From Acidobacteriota bacterium (GTDB taxonomy: Bacteria > Acidobacteriota > Blastocatellia > Pyrinomonadales > Pyrinomonadaceae), in assembly GCA_019639115.1 (NCBI GenBank), contig JAHBSM010000003.1:62001-126000 (forward strand): 64,000 bases of DNA, read 5' to 3'. Position numbers and translations under genes: made by a program. Below are positions 43,311 through 52,982 of the stretch, in pieces. Every line of letters starts with the position of its first letter. Within the stretch, counting starts at the first letter, position 1. The notes beneath the pieces were generated by a model, which saw only the letters and a list, made by a program, of their open reading frames with translations, did not search any database and was not told the origin of the DNA.

Positions 43311-45431
43311 CTATTGCCCGATCCCGTAAATGTACGGTGCGATTACAAGCGAGACGATGGACATCAGCTTGATCAGGATGTTCATCGACGGGCCTGAGGT
43401 GTCCTTGAACGGATCGCCGACCGTGTCGCCGGTGACGGATGCCATGTGCGGTTCGCTCTTTTTAAAGAACATCTCGCCATTGATCTCGACGCCTTTTTCG
43501 AACGATTTCTTCGCGTTGTCCCAGGCGCCGCCAGCGTTGTTTTGGAATATGCCCATCATCACGCCCGACACGGTCACACCCGCCAGTAGTCCGCCGAGCA
43601 CCTCCGGGCCGAAAGTGAACCCGACAAGCACCGGCGTGACCAGGGCGATGGCACCCGGCAGGATCATCTCGCGGATCGAGGCCTGCGTTGAAATCTCAAC
43701 ACATTTCTCGTACTCGGGTTGTGCCTTGTATTCCATTATGCCGGGTATCTCGCGAAATTGGCGTCGGACCTCTTCGACCATGTCCATGGCCGCCTTGCCC
43801 ACGGCCTGTATCGCCAGGGCCGAAAATATGAACGGGATCATGCCGCCGACAAACAGACCTGCAAGCACATTAGCCTTATAAATATCGATGCGGTCGATGC
43901 CGGCAATGCCGACGAACGCGGCAAACAACGCCAAAGCCGTCAACGCCGCGGAGGCGATAGCGAATCCCTTGCCGGTGGCGGCGGTCGTATTACCGACCGC
44001 GTCGAGTATGTCGGTGCGGCCGCGTACTTCGGCCGGGAGTTGGCTCATCTCGGCTATACCGCCCGCGTTGTCAGCGATCGGGCCAAAAGCATCGATAGCG
44101 AGCTGCATCGCGGTGGTTGACATCATACCGGCGGCGGCGATAGCCACGCCGTATAGACCCGCAAAATGATACGACGTCACAATACCCGCAGCGAGCGTCA
44201 GTATAGGTATCACGGTCGATTTCATACCGACCGAGAGGCCGCCGATGATATTCGTAGCATGGCCTGTGGACGATTGCCTGACGATCGACATCACGGGCTT
44301 TTTGCCCATCGCCGTATAGTATTCCGTCACTATGCTCATGATCGCTCCGACGACTGTGCCTATCACGATCGCCCAGAAAACATCGAGCCGCGTGAACGAC
44401 GCACCCCGCAACGTTATCTGGCCCTCAGGCAGGAGGAACATGACCGCGAAGTACGACGCAGCGACCGTCAATATGATCGACGACCAGTTGCCGAGGTTGA
44501 GAGCGTTCTGGACGCTGTCACTGTCGTTTTTGATCCTTACAAAGAATGTACCGACGATCGAGAATACTAGCCCGAGCCCGCAGATGATCATCGGCAGCAG
44601 TATCGGCGACATACCGCCGAATGCGTCCGTCACCTTGATCTCCTGCCCGAGCACCATCGTCGCCAATATCGTCGCCACATACGAGCCAAAAAGGTCGGCT
44701 CCCATACCGGCAACGTCGCCTACGTTATCGCCTACGTTGTCGGCGATGGTCGCAGGATTGCGAACGTCGTCTTCGGGAATTCCTGCCTCGACCTTGCCCA
44801 CGAGGTCTGCGCCGACGTCAGCGGCTTTGGTATAGATGCCGCCGCCCACACGCGAAAAGAGAGCGATCGACTCGGCACCAAGCGAGAATCCGGTCAGCAC
44901 CTCGATAGCGGTCGAGATCTGGTTGGCTCCCATCCCGGCAAATAGATGCAGAAATATGATGAACAGGCCTCCGAGTCCGAGCACGGCCAATCCGGCAACA
45001 CCGAGTCCCATAACTGAGCCGCCGGTGAACGACACTTTCAGAGCCTGTTTGAGGCTGGTCCGGGCGGCCTGGGTCGTGCGAACGTTGGCCTTGGTCGCGA
45101 CCTTCATCCCGATGTATCCGGCCGTTGCCGAAAATACGGCACCGATCACGAACGCGATGCAGATGACCCAACTCGAATGGATCTGGCGGCCGTTCACCTC
45201 GTGTACGGTGCCCGAATAGGCGAGCAACGCGCCGGCGACCAATACAAAGATACTAAGTATCTTCCATTCAGCCTTGAGGAACGCCATCGCACCGTCGGCG
45301 ATGTGCCCGGCGAGTTCCTGCATGTTCTTGTCGCCGGCGTCCTGCTTGCTGACCCATGCCGACTTTGCGGCCATCACGATCAGTCCCAAAAGCCCGAATG
45401 CGGGCACAAGGTAAATAACGTAGCTGTTCAT
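43311..45431 (-). CDS. hppA: membrane-bound ion-translocating pyrophosphatase
   Basis: 706 residues with about 16 membrane segments. It hydrolyses pyrophosphate to pump H+ or Na+. Diagnostic motifs: KAADVGADLVGKVEAGIPED (substrate site), RNPATIADNVGDNVGDVAGM, and near the C-terminus GGAWDNAKKSFE and TGDTVGDPFKDTSGPSMNIL. The variable site reads GNTTAATGKGFAIASAALT, with Ala then Gly instead of Lys/Thr, the signature of the potassium-dependent subfamily. Whether it moves Na+ or H+ cannot be read with certainty. Confidence 0.95.
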   Translation of the reverse strand: MNSYVIYLVPAFGLLGLIVMAAKSAWVSKQDAGDKNMQELAGHIADGAMAFLKAEWKILSIFVLVAGALLAYSGTVHEVNGRQIHSSWVICIAFVIGAVFSATAGYIGMKVATKANVRTTQAARTSLKQALKVSFTGGSVMGLGVAGLAVLGLGGLFIIFLHLFAGMGANQISTAIEVLTGFSLGAESIALFSRVGGGIYTKAADVGADLVGKVEAGIPEDDVRNPATIADNVGDNVGDVAGMGADLFGSYVATILATMVLGQEIKVTDAFGGMSPILLPMIICGLGLVFSIVGTFFVRIKNDSDSVQNALNLGNWSSIILTVAASYFAVMFLLPEGQITLRGASFTRLDVFWAIVIGTVVGAIMSIVTEYYTAMGKKPVMSIVRQSSTGHATNIIGGLSVGMKSTVIPILTLAAGIVTSYHFAGLYGVAIAAAGMMSTTAMQLAIDAFGPIADNAGGIAEMSQLPAEVRGRTDILDAVGNTTAATGKGFAIASAALTALALFAAFVGIAGIDRIDIYKANVLAGLFVGGMIPFIFSALAIQAVGKAAMDMVEEVRRQFREIPGIMEYKAQPEYEKCVEISTQASIREMILPGAIALVTPVLVGFTFGPEVLGGLLAGVTVSGVMMGIFQNNAGGAWDNAKKSFEKGVEINGEMFFKKSEPHMASVTGDTVGDPFKDTSGPSMNILIKLMSIVSLVIAPYIYGIGQ

Positions 45432-45522
45432 ATAGACAAAATAGATGACTGAGTCTCAAAACTAATGATTATCAGCCACTTGCGGCCTGTTCGCAACCCG
45501 CGAAGACGCTCCCGCACGTAAT

Positions 45523-47349
45523 TCAGTCACACATCCAGCGGCCATTGATGCGTTTGGCGAATGCTCCGTCAACGCCGGCTCGGCCCACAGAGCAGACGCC
45601 GCCGCGTTTGCAATCTTTGCAATAGACGATCGCTCCGTCCTGAACGGGCGGGCGTCCATCGGCTCCCGAGGCCCATTTGGTAATGTCGGCAAAAGTGATG
45701 TTTGGATCGTACTGCATCAGTCCGTCACGAAGCTCGACATTGTAGCCGAATAGATTCGGCCTGCCTTCGATCCGCGTATCGCCGCGGCCCTCGGGCAGCC
45801 TGCCGGTCTGAAACATCATTCTGCCGCCGTTAAAATTCGGCCTCAGCAGCGCTCGGCCCTGTGCATCCTTGCAGTGCCCGCCAAAAACGTTTGGGTCGTG
45901 ACAGAATCGGTCTCCGTTTGACGTGATGGTCACGGTCGGGTCGGCGTCTATGGAGTCGGGCCCGTAAAATGCGCCGACCGAGATAAAGTTCAGATAACCG
46001 CGCAGTTCGACCTTGTCGCCGAATCCGCCGCCGATCATCGTTATCATCTCCGAACGGATGGCTCCCGCCGGATTGGTATAGAGGCTTCGTTTGCCGCGTT
46101 CGGAGCCTGAGCTCACGATCGTGAGCGTCCCGATCGTATCGACATAGATGAATGTGCCGCCTATGCCCGCCGCGTAATCGTAACCGCCGCCCCACGATTG
46201 TTCTATCAGCATCGAACCGGCTTTCTGTATCCGGATGCCGTCGCCCGGTGCATTCTGAGCGGTGTAGTTAAATACTGAGTTCGTTATCTTCCAATCAGTG
46301 TTCTGGGTATCGACCCAGATGGCCGTTTTGTTGTTGAGGAAATGGCAATGATCGACCAGCACGTAATCAAATTGCCAGCTCGAGCAGACCTGGTCCTGGC
46401 CCGTACACTTGTCGTCGTTAGCGTTATGTATGTAGATACCGCGATCGAGATTCTGAAATGTGACGTTCTCGAATCGAAAGATCTGACTCGAATTCGGCGA
46501 TTCCATCCCGTTGCGCGGGTCTTTGAGCCATTTGCCGAGTCCCTCGACGCCGTAGTTGCGGGTCGAGTCTCGCCTGGCCTCGCCGTAGAGTTCTGAGTTG
46601 CCCATCAGCTCCATATCACGGATGACAACCTTGTTCGTACAGCCGCCGATGCGAAAGATCGTCTGGTCCGGATGCCTGAGCCTGATGCGCGTCGGGCTGT
46701 TGCGCCACGGCAGGTTCGAGTTCGAGACCGATGCGTTGCCGCCGGCTCCCTCTACGATCAATCCGGACGTAAGCGTGATCGCTTGATATGACGGGTCGCG
46801 CCGGACGCCGTCGAGCGTCCCTACGACATAATCGCCGTCCGGGAATCGGATCGTGCCCCCCTGGCGAGCCGTGGCGAATGCGATCGCATTACGTATCGTC
46901 CGGGTATAGTCGGACGGCTCCGAGAACGTGTATTTTCCGTCGGCAGCCCGGGTCACCGGGCGAAAATCCTTTACGTTATACAGCCCCGTGTCGCGGCTGA
47001 TCGGGTACCAGAGGTACGATACGCCGTTCGTCAGCTTGAGGTCATACATCGGCTCCGGCCCGCTGAAGCACCAGCGGCCGTCACCGTTAGTGACCACACG
47101 CGAGCTAGATTGGAGCGTGCTGCCGTCGCAGGGAGTGATGCCGGTTGCGCGTACCTTCTGGTCAGTGCCGGCGACAAAAACCTCCACGGCGTTGCCCGCA
47201 CCGGCCGACGGCAGATAGCGGATCGGACAGGCTCCGCCGATGTCCGCTTCGACCGTGAACGAATAGCCCTGGAACAGATTCTGTCCTGAGGCGGCCGATA
47301 CCAAAATCATTGCGGCCAATGCCGCACACAACGCTCCGATAGATCTCAT
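45523..47349 (-). CDS. secreted right-handed beta-helix protein (pectate lyase-like)
   Basis: About 608 residues. Of two adjacent ATGs, the second (47349) sits 6 bp from a strong GGAGG. Signal peptide: ALCAALAAMILVSAASGQ. After a beta-sandwich domain of about 100 residues (FSVEADIGG region to DTGLYNVKDFRPVT), the middle is a parallel beta-helix of pectate lyase / GH28-like type: GGTIRFPDGDYVVGTLDGVR, then KVVIRDMELMGNSELY and ITNSVFNYTAQNAPGDGIRI. No clear catalytic Asp pair of GH28 or Arg of pectate lyases stands out, so activity is uncertain. There is no terminator between it and hppA. Confidence 0.7.
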   Translation of the reverse strand: MRSIGALCAALAAMILVSAASGQNLFQGYSFTVEADIGGACPIRYLPSAGAGNAVEVFVAGTDQKVRATGITPCDGSTLQSSSRVVTNGDGRWCFSGPEPMYDLKLTNGVSYLWYPISRDTGLYNVKDFRPVTRAADGKYTFSEPSDYTRTIRNAIAFATARQGGTIRFPDGDYVVGTLDGVRRDPSYQAITLTSGLIVEGAGGNASVSNSNLPWRNSPTRIRLRHPDQTIFRIGGCTNKVVIRDMELMGNSELYGEARRDSTRNYGVEGLGKWLKDPRNGMESPNSSQIFRFENVTFQNLDRGIYIHNANDDKCTGQDQVCSSWQFDYVLVDHCHFLNNKTAIWVDTQNTDWKITNSVFNYTAQNAPGDGIRIQKAGSMLIEQSWGGGYDYAAGIGGTFIYVDTIGTLTIVSSGSERGKRSLYTNPAGAIRSEMITMIGGGFGDKVELRGYLNFISVGAFYGPDSIDADPTVTITSNGDRFCHDPNVFGGHCKDAQGRALLRPNFNGGRMMFQTGRLPEGRGDTRIEGRPNLFGYNVELRDGLMQYDPNITFADITKWASGADGRPPVQDGAIVYCKDCKRGGVCSVGRAGVDGAFAKRINGRWMCD

Positions 47350-47409
47350 CATTTACCTCCGCGAACGGCCCGCCGCAGCATAACCCTCGGGCTTGGGCCT
47401 TTTGTTATA

Positions 47410-47432
47410 CTATCCAAAATAATTGTGGATAG
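47410..47432. promoter_or_regulatory. inverted repeat between divergent genes
   Basis: CTATCC (47410-47415) and GGATAG (47427-47432) are separated by an 11-base AT-rich spacer. They lie in the 106-bp gap between the divergent beta-helix and DUF3052 genes, which fits a small operator. Nothing more can be supported. Confidence 0.3.
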
Positions 47433-47455
47433 CGGAAATCATGCCGTCAGATTAG

Positions 47456-47893
47456 ATGTCGTCTCGCACGAAGTTTATGAATTCAGGATACTCAGGCACG
47501 CCGCTCGCCAAAAAACTCGGCATCAAGCCGGGCTCGGCAATAGTTGTTCTCAATGCACCGGCCAATTACCTCGACCTCCTCTCACCGCTGCCCGGCAAGG
47601 TATCGATCGGTGATGACGTCGGGCGGTCGCGCGAGGCTGACATCATCCATCTATTCACGAATGGCCGCGACGACCTCGCGTCCACGCTTTCGCGTCTCCG
47701 CAACGCGATCAAGCACGACGCAGCCGTCTGGGTGTCTTGGTATAAAAAGGCCGCAAAGCTCCCGACCGAGATCACCGAGGACCTTATACGCGAGGTCGCC
47801 CTCCCGCTCGGCCTGGTCGATGTTAAGGTCTGCGCCGTCGATGAGCGATGGTCCGGCCTAAAGTTGGTCATCAGAAAAGAGAATCGTGTATAA
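47456..47893 (+). CDS. DUF3052-like protein
   Basis: 145 residues (an ATG at 47477 would give 138). GYSGTPLAKKLGIKPGSAIV then EADIIHLFTNGRDDLASTLS and AAVWVSWYKKAAKLPTEITE, then VDVKVCAVDERWSGLKLVIR follow the DUF3052 family. Function unknown; it is a soluble cytoplasmic protein. It precedes the YdeI-like gene by 33 bp, separated by a small hairpin that overlaps its stop codon. Confidence 0.75.
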   Translation: MSSRTKFMNSGYSGTPLAKKLGIKPGSAIVVLNAPANYLDLLSPLPGKVSIGDDVGRSREADIIHLFTNGRDDLASTLSRLRNAIKHDAAVWVSWYKKAAKLPTEITEDLIREVALPLGLVDVKVCAVDERWSGLKLVIRKENRV

Positions 47894-47908
47894 TCCGATA
47901 CACTTTTT
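47886..47908 (+). terminator. weak terminator over the DUF3052 stop codon
   Basis: GTGTAT/ATACAC with loop AATCCG followed by TTTTT. The stem is only 6 bp and AT-containing, so termination would be partial. Confidence 0.4.
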
Positions 47909-47926
47909 GACGGGAGATCATTAGCG

Positions 47927-48526
47927 ATGCCTACCACTGACCCGCGGATCGACGCATACATCGAGCGAACCGCCGATTTTGCCAAGCCGGTTCTCCTGCA
48001 CCTGAGACAGTTGATACATTCGACCTGCCCGGACGTGAAGGAAACGCTCAAATGGTCGATGCCTAGCTTTGAATACAAGGGGATCTTGTGCGGCTTCGCG
48101 GCGTTCAAGAATCATTGCACATTCGGCTTCTGGAAGCAGAGCCTAATGGAGTCAGATGAATTTTCGCAGACCAAGACCGCAATGGGCAGTTTCGGCAGGC
48201 TGACATCGCTCAAGGACCTGCCGAGCGACGCCGTGATGAAAAAACTCATCAAGCAAGCTATGAAGCTCAATGATGATGGCATCAAGGTGGAAAGAAAAAC
48301 GACGCCGAAAGCAGAGATCGCGGTTCCGGATTCGCTAGCCGCGGCATTGAAAAAGAACAGAAAAGCGGCCGCAACATTTGAAGCATTCCCGCCGAGCTGC
48401 AAACGCGAATACATCGAATGGATCACAGAGGCAAAGACCGAACCTACACGGGATAAACGCCTGGCGACCACGATCGAGTGGCTCGCCGAGGGCAAACGAA
48501 GGAACTGGAAATATGAGAAATGTTGA
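47927..48526 (+). CDS. YdeI/OmdA-like protein with DUF1801 domain
   Basis: 199 residues. The N-terminal DUF1801 domain (PVLLHLRQLIHSTCPDVKET; LKWSMPSFEYKGILCGFAAF; CTFGFWKQS) is followed by the OmdA C-terminal domain: IAVPDSLAAALKKNRKAAAT then FEAFPPSCKREYIEWITEAK with the KRERLATTIEWLAEGK-type closing helix. The family relates to antimicrobial peptide tolerance in some bacteria, but its biochemical role is unclear. The next gene's start lies inside its last codons. Confidence 0.82.
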   Translation: MPTTDPRIDAYIERTADFAKPVLLHLRQLIHSTCPDVKETLKWSMPSFEYKGILCGFAAFKNHCTFGFWKQSLMESDEFSQTKTAMGSFGRLTSLKDLPSDAVMKKLIKQAMKLNDDGIKVERKTTPKAEIAVPDSLAAALKKNRKAAATFEAFPPSCKREYIEWITEAKTEPTRDKRLATTIEWLAEGKRRNWKYEKC

Positions 48527-48965
48527 TCGCGGCCCGGCGCGCGTTTTGAGACGTTTTATTTTGTCGGTGCTGCCGGTCATAGCCGTCACGGCTATGTTGA
48601 CGGGGAGCACCAGCGGACAGCAAACGCGGGCTTTTGCCTCGACGCCCAAGGACTTTCAAGCGTTCTATACAAAATTCAGGAGCGCCGTTACGCGGGGCGA
48701 CAAACAGGCGGTCGCTGCGATGACGAAGTTTCCCTTCAAGTACGGCTTCGACGCCGGCGATGAAGGCACCTTTTCGCAGACGCAATTCATCAGACGCTAC
48801 AACGACATTCTTGGCGGCGGACGAAAGGTATTTACGCGAGCAAGGCCACGGTTCTACGTCGAGGCAGGGGCATACAGCCTGTCCGACCCAGACGACGCCT
48901 CGACCTATGTATTCAAGAAGGTCAACGGCAGCTATCGATTCACCGGCTATTTTTCAGAGCCGTGA
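48513..48965 (+). CDS. secreted small protein, SnoaL/nuclear-transport-factor-like
   Basis: About 150 residues from the ATG at 48513, overlapping the YdeI-like gene by 14 bp. A signal-type segment (FILSVLPVIAVTAMLTGSTSG) precedes a domain with the helix-helix-strand order of a cone-like fold: DFQAFYTKFRSAVTRGDKQA then VAAMTKFPFKYGFDAGDEGT and the final strands TYVFKKVNGSYRFTGYFSE. The function is unknown. Probably in one operon with the genes on either side. Confidence 0.6.
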   Translation: MRNVDRGPARVLRRFILSVLPVIAVTAMLTGSTSGQQTRAFASTPKDFQAFYTKFRSAVTRGDKQAVAAMTKFPFKYGFDAGDEGTFSQTQFIRRYNDILGGGRKVFTRARPRFYVEAGAYSLSDPDDASTYVFKKVNGSYRFTGYFSEP

Positions 48966-48989
48966 TCTTTTTTTACTGAGCATATTCAT

Positions 48990-50513
48990 ATGAGCGAACC
49001 TATCCTGGTAGCAAAACGAGATGCCTCGACCGAGAGCGAGCTTTACCTATTGCCGCAGATGGCCAATCGCCACGGCGTGATCACCGGTGCGACCGGGACG
49101 GGCAAGACCGTGACGCTGCAGCGTATGGCGGAAGGCTTCAGCAAGATCGGTGTGCCGGTGTTCATGGCCGATATCAAAGGCGACCTGACCGGCGTGACCC
49201 AGCCCGGCGGCGGGAATGCCAAGATCGACGCACGAAACGAACAACTGGGCATCACGCCGGAGTTCGAGCAATTTCCTGCAACGGTATGGGACGTTTTTGG
49301 TAAACAAGGCCATCCGCTGCGCGCGACAGTGTCTGAGATGGGCCCGCTGCTCATCGCACGTTTGCTGCAATTGAATGAGACTCAGGCCGGAGTGCTCCAG
49401 ATCGCATTCAAATATGCCGATGACAACGGCCTGCTGCTGCTCGACCTCAAGGACCTGCAGTCGCTGATGCAATGGGTCGGACAGAATGCGAACGAACTGA
49501 CGCTGCAGTACGGCAACGTATCGGCCGCGTCAGTCGGTGCGATACAGCGCGGCCTGCTCCAGCTCGACGAACAGGGCGGCGACCTTTTCTTTGGTGAACC
49601 TGCGGTGTCGCTCGACGATTTTATGCAGACGGCCGAAGCCAAAGGCGTGCTCAACCTGCTAGCCGCGGACGAGTTGATCAATTCGCCCAAACTCTATTCG
49701 ACGTTCCTGCTGTGGCTCCTGTCTGAACTCTTCGAAACGCTGCCCGAGGCGGGCGATCTCGAGAAACCGAAGCTCGTCTTTTTCTTCGACGAGGCCCATC
49801 TGCTCTTTAACGACGCGCCGCCCGCATTGGTCGAAAAGATCGAACAGGTCGTCCGCTTGATCCGTTCAAAGGGAGTCGGCGTTTATTTTGTGACACAGAA
49901 TCCGGCCGATATCCCTGAAACGGTGCTCGCCCAACTTGGCAATCGCGTCCAGCATGCCCTGCGCGCCTATACGCCGCAGGAGCAGAAAGGCGTCCGCGCC
50001 GCTGCCTCCTCGTTCCGTGTCAATCCGGCAATCAACACTGAGACCGTCATCACCGAACTCGGCGTCGGCGAAGTGCTCATTTCGATGCTCGACGAAAAAG
50101 GCGTGCCTACGATGGTCGAGCGTGCCTTTGTCGTGCCGCCAGTCGGCCACATCGGTCCGATCACGCCTGAGGAACGCGCGTCGCTCATTGCCAATTCGCT
50201 GGTCGCAGGCGTGTACGAAACAGCCGTCGATCGCGAATCTGCCTACGAGATACTGACCAGCCGCGCACAGGAAAAGGCTGCCGCCGACGCCGACGCAAAG
50301 GCTCAGATCGAGGCACAGAAAGAAGCAGAACGGCAAGCTCGTGCCGAACGATCGGCCGCTCGCGGCCCTGACACGCTCGTCGAGTCGATAACCAAAAGCG
50401 TCGCACGCTCTGCAAGCTCGTCGATCGGCCGTCAGATCGGCAATACGATCGTCCGCGGCGTACTCGGGAGTATCTTCGGTGGTTCGTCGCGAAAAAAGTC
50501 AGGATGGTTCTGA
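48990..50513 (+). CDS. HerA-like DUF853 ATPase
   Basis: 507 residues of the DUF853 branch of HerA/FtsK-type ATPases. Walker A in [20 protein letters not shown], Walker B in [15 protein letters not shown], the sensor region [20 protein letters not shown] and an arginine-finger-like stretch [16 protein letters not shown]. The C-terminal part is a charged coiled coil rich in Ala/Glu/Arg, then a Ser/Gly-rich tail. HerA proteins pump DNA in archaea, but this bacterial branch is uncharacterised. No NurA nuclease is adjacent. Confidence 0.88.
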   Translation: MSEPILVAKRDASTESELYLLPQMANRHGVITGATGTGKTVTLQRMAEGFSKIGVPVFMADIKGDLTGVTQPGGGNAKIDARNEQLGITPEFEQFPATVWDVFGKQGHPLRATVSEMGPLLIARLLQLNETQAGVLQIAFKYADDNGLLLLDLKDLQSLMQWVGQNANELTLQYGNVSAASVGAIQRGLLQLDEQGGDLFFGEPAVSLDDFMQTAEAKGVLNLLAADELINSPKLYSTFLLWLLSELFETLPEAGDLEKPKLVFFFDEAHLLFNDAPPALVEKIEQVVRLIRSKGVGVYFVTQNPADIPETVLAQLGNRVQHALRAYTPQEQKGVRAAASSFRVNPAINTETVITELGVGEVLISMLDEKGVPTMVERAFVVPPVGHIGPITPEERASLIANSLVAGVYETAVDRESAYEILTSRAQEKAAADADAKAQIEAQKEAERQARAERSAARGPDTLVESITKSVARSASSSIGRQIGNTIVRGVLGSIFGGSSRKKSGWF

Positions 50514-50585
50514 GTGTTCATGACGACATTCATAGTTTCTAATAGTTAGCTTGGTGGCCCGGTTCAACGCGGGCAGAATAGGTGA

Positions 50586-51659
50586 ATGAACATGAGTGAA
50601 CGTTTGTTGCTGCTGGTCGGAACCGCGAAAGGATTGCTCATACTGAAACGCGGCGGGAACGGGCGTTGGTCGATAGACGGGCCGCATTTCGCGGGACTTG
50701 CGGTCTATTCGGCTTTTCTCGATCAGCGAAAGGGCCGCAATGTGATGTGGGCGGCACCGGCGAGCTGGCATTTCGGCGCCGAGCTTTGCAAGAGCAACGA
50801 CATGGGCAAGACCTGGGACCAGCCCGAAAAGCGCCGTATCAAGATGCCCGCGAATACGAAAACATCACTCGAGAATATCTGGCAGATCGCGGCCGGCGGC
50901 GACAGCGATTCGCTTTATGTCGGTGTCGCGCCGGCCGCACTTTTCGAATCGCACGATCAGGGAGAGACCTGGGCTTTGAACAAAGGCCTGTGGAAGCATC
51001 CGCACCGGAAGCAGTGGCAGCCCGGCTTCGGCGGGCTTTGTCTGCACACGATCGTCACCGATCCAAAGAACAAGAACGACATCAAGATCGCCATCTCGAC
51101 CGGCGGCGTATATCAGTCGGCCGACGGCGGGACAACGTGGCAGGTGACGAACAAGGGCGTGTCTGCGTATTTCATGCCGGACAAATATCCCGAATTCGGC
51201 CAGTGCGTTCACAAGATCGCGCGGCACCCTCGAGATCGGAAACTTTACTTCCTGCAGAATCATCACGGCGTTTACCGCAGCCGCGACGGGGCCCGAACGT
51301 GGGAAGAGATCGAGAGCGGCCTGCCGTCGAACTTCGGTTTCGGGCTGACCGTGAGTGAAAGCGGTTCTGCATTCATCGTTCCGCTACAAAAGGACGCCGA
51401 GCGGTTCACCTGCGAAGGCAGGCTCCGCGTCTATCGCACCCGCGACCAGGGCAACACATGGCAGCCGCTCACAAAAGGCCTGCCGCAGAAAAATGCGTAC
51501 GAGGTGGTGCTCCGCGATGCCGTAACGTCCGTCGGGGACAACATCTTTTTCGGAACAAAGAACGGCAAGCTCTTTGCTTCTATGGACGACGGCGATTCGT
51601 GGAAGATGATCGAAGGCTCGCTGCCCGAGATCTGCTGCGTCAAGGCCTATCTTGTCTAA
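50586..51659 (+). CDS. BNR-repeat/sialidase-fold beta-propeller protein
   Basis: 357 residues without a signal peptide, so cytoplasmic. Several BNR-type Asp-box turns are visible: SNDMGKTWDQ, SHDQGETWAL, SADGGTTWQV, SRDGARTWEE, TRDQGNTWQP and SMDDGDSWKM, matching a six-bladed propeller of sialidase or Vps10 fold. The sialidase catalytic Arg triad is not obvious, so it is more likely a binding or scaffold protein. Its stop codon overlaps the start of the MoaD/ThiS-like gene (TAATG), implying a shared function. Confidence 0.8.
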   Translation: MNMSERLLLLVGTAKGLLILKRGGNGRWSIDGPHFAGLAVYSAFLDQRKGRNVMWAAPASWHFGAELCKSNDMGKTWDQPEKRRIKMPANTKTSLENIWQIAAGGDSDSLYVGVAPAALFESHDQGETWALNKGLWKHPHRKQWQPGFGGLCLHTIVTDPKNKNDIKIAISTGGVYQSADGGTTWQVTNKGVSAYFMPDKYPEFGQCVHKIARHPRDRKLYFLQNHHGVYRSRDGARTWEEIESGLPSNFGFGLTVSESGSAFIVPLQKDAERFTCEGRLRVYRTRDQGNTWQPLTKGLPQKNAYEVVLRDAVTSVGDNIFFGTKNGKLFASMDDGDSWKMIEGSLPEICCVKAYLV

Positions 51660-51937
51660 TGCCTATAAAGGTTCACTTAAGCGGACAACTGAAAGCATTC
51701 TCGGACGGCAAGGTCGAGCTCGATCTTGATGGCGAGCATTCGACCGTCGGCGATGCTCTCGACGCGTTATGGAATCAGCACCCGGCTCTCCGTGACCGAG
51801 TTCTCAACGAACAGGGCGAGATACGGCAACACGTGAATATCTTCGCCGGCTCGGACGACGTCAAACGCCGACAAGGCCTCGCAACAAAACTTACGGCAGA
51901 CGAGATCCACATCTTCAACGCCGTCAGCGGCGGCTAG
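51659..51937 (+). CDS. MoaD/ThiS-family ubiquitin-like sulfur carrier
   Basis: 92 residues from the ATG at 51659. Beta-grasp fold: IKVHLSGQLKAFSDGKVELD then STVGDALDALWNQHPALRDR and HVNIFAGSDDVKRRQGLATK, ending DEIHIFNAVSGG. The terminal Gly-Gly is the site activated by E1-like enzymes, so thiocarboxylate formation or protein conjugation is possible. No MoaE, ThiG, or MoeB-like gene is adjacent. The tight coupling with the BNR-repeat gene is unusual and suggests a dedicated partner (inference). Confidence 0.87.
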   Translation: MPIKVHLSGQLKAFSDGKVELDLDGEHSTVGDALDALWNQHPALRDRVLNEQGEIRQHVNIFAGSDDVKRRQGLATKLTADEIHIFNAVSGG

Positions 51938-51938
51938 G

Positions 51939-52970
51939 TCATACGACGGCGGACTCCAGCAGGGTGAGCGTCGCCGCCTCGGTATCGAGTTCGGCTTCGA
52001 CGCCAAGCGGCAGAGTGAACAGATCGCGAATGTGGCCGAATGAGAGTCCGTAAATGACCGGAACGCCTAGGCCGCCGAGTTGGTCGCGAACGACATCGAC
52101 CACGGACTGAGACTTATCGTCCGGAGCGTCGCAGCGGTCGAAGATCCCAAGTGCGATGCCTGCCGCTTCCTCGAGTTTTACGCTCTGCCGAAGCTGTACA
52201 AGCATACGATCGACGCGGTACGGACGCTCGCCGACATCCTCCAAGAACAAGATCTTGCCCTTGACGTCCTTGAGCCCAAAGGGTGTACCCGCCATTGCCG
52301 TCAGCAGCGAAAGATTCCCGCCGAGCAGGCGCCCGCGCGCCTTGCCTTTGGCTATAACGGCGGTAGTGTAAAGCAGCGTACCTTTGGCCGCGTTGTCGGG
52401 AGCAGTCGAGATCTTATGCGGTGTGGCGGCGTCCATCAGCACCGCCGTCGCGTTGCCGCGAGTGTATTCGGTGTAGTTCGACGTGCCGACCGGGCCATGT
52501 ACGGTGACCAGTCCCGTGCGTTGATGTATGGCGACCAGAAGTGCCGTGATATCGGAGAATCCGATGACGAGCTTCGGGTTGCGCTTAATGAGCTCGTAAT
52601 CGAGCCGAGGCAGAATTCGCGTCAACCCATAGCCGCCGCGTATGCACCAGACCGCCGACGCCTCCCTGAGCCCGAATGCCCAATGGAGGTCCTCGATCCG
52701 CTGTTCGTCGGTGCCGGCGAGGAATCCGTTGACCGCACGGACATATTTGCCGACCTTTACCTTTAGCCCGAGATCGGCGAAATTCTGCATCGCGCGCTCG
52801 TATTCCTGATCCGACACGCCGCTCGACGGCGCGACCAGAGCGATCGTGTCACCGCGTTTGAGCCGGCTTGGCTTGATCACCGTCATCGTCTTTTTTCTTG
52901 CGTCGCCGAACGCCGCACCCGCGGCAAAGGGCAGCATCGCCATTCCCTTGATCAGGTCTCTTCGTTTCAT
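51939..52970 (-). CDS. ldcA: LD-carboxypeptidase (peptidase family S66)
   Basis: 343 residues. The N-terminus MKRRDLIKGMAMLPFAAGAA is a Tat-type signal with a twin Arg. S66 features: Ser nucleophile region in LVIGFSDITALLVAIHQRTG and the fold markers VHGPVGTSNYTEY, LLGGNLSLLTAMAGTPFGL and FLEDVGERPYRVDRML, with LSFGHIRDLFTLPLGVEAEL near the end. It removes D-Ala from the tetrapeptide of murein fragments during recycling. Here it would act outside the cytoplasm. It follows the NamZ-like muramidase gene by 12 bp. Confidence 0.88.
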   Translation of the reverse strand: MKRRDLIKGMAMLPFAAGAAFGDARKKTMTVIKPSRLKRGDTIALVAPSSGVSDQEYERAMQNFADLGLKVKVGKYVRAVNGFLAGTDEQRIEDLHWAFGLREASAVWCIRGGYGLTRILPRLDYELIKRNPKLVIGFSDITALLVAIHQRTGLVTVHGPVGTSNYTEYTRGNATAVLMDAATPHKISTAPDNAAKGTLLYTTAVIAKGKARGRLLGGNLSLLTAMAGTPFGLKDVKGKILFLEDVGERPYRVDRMLVQLRQSVKLEEAAGIALGIFDRCDAPDDKSQSVVDVVRDQLGGLGVPVIYGLSFGHIRDLFTLPLGVEAELDTEAATLTLLESAVV

Positions 52971-52982
52971 CGTGGTGGGTTA

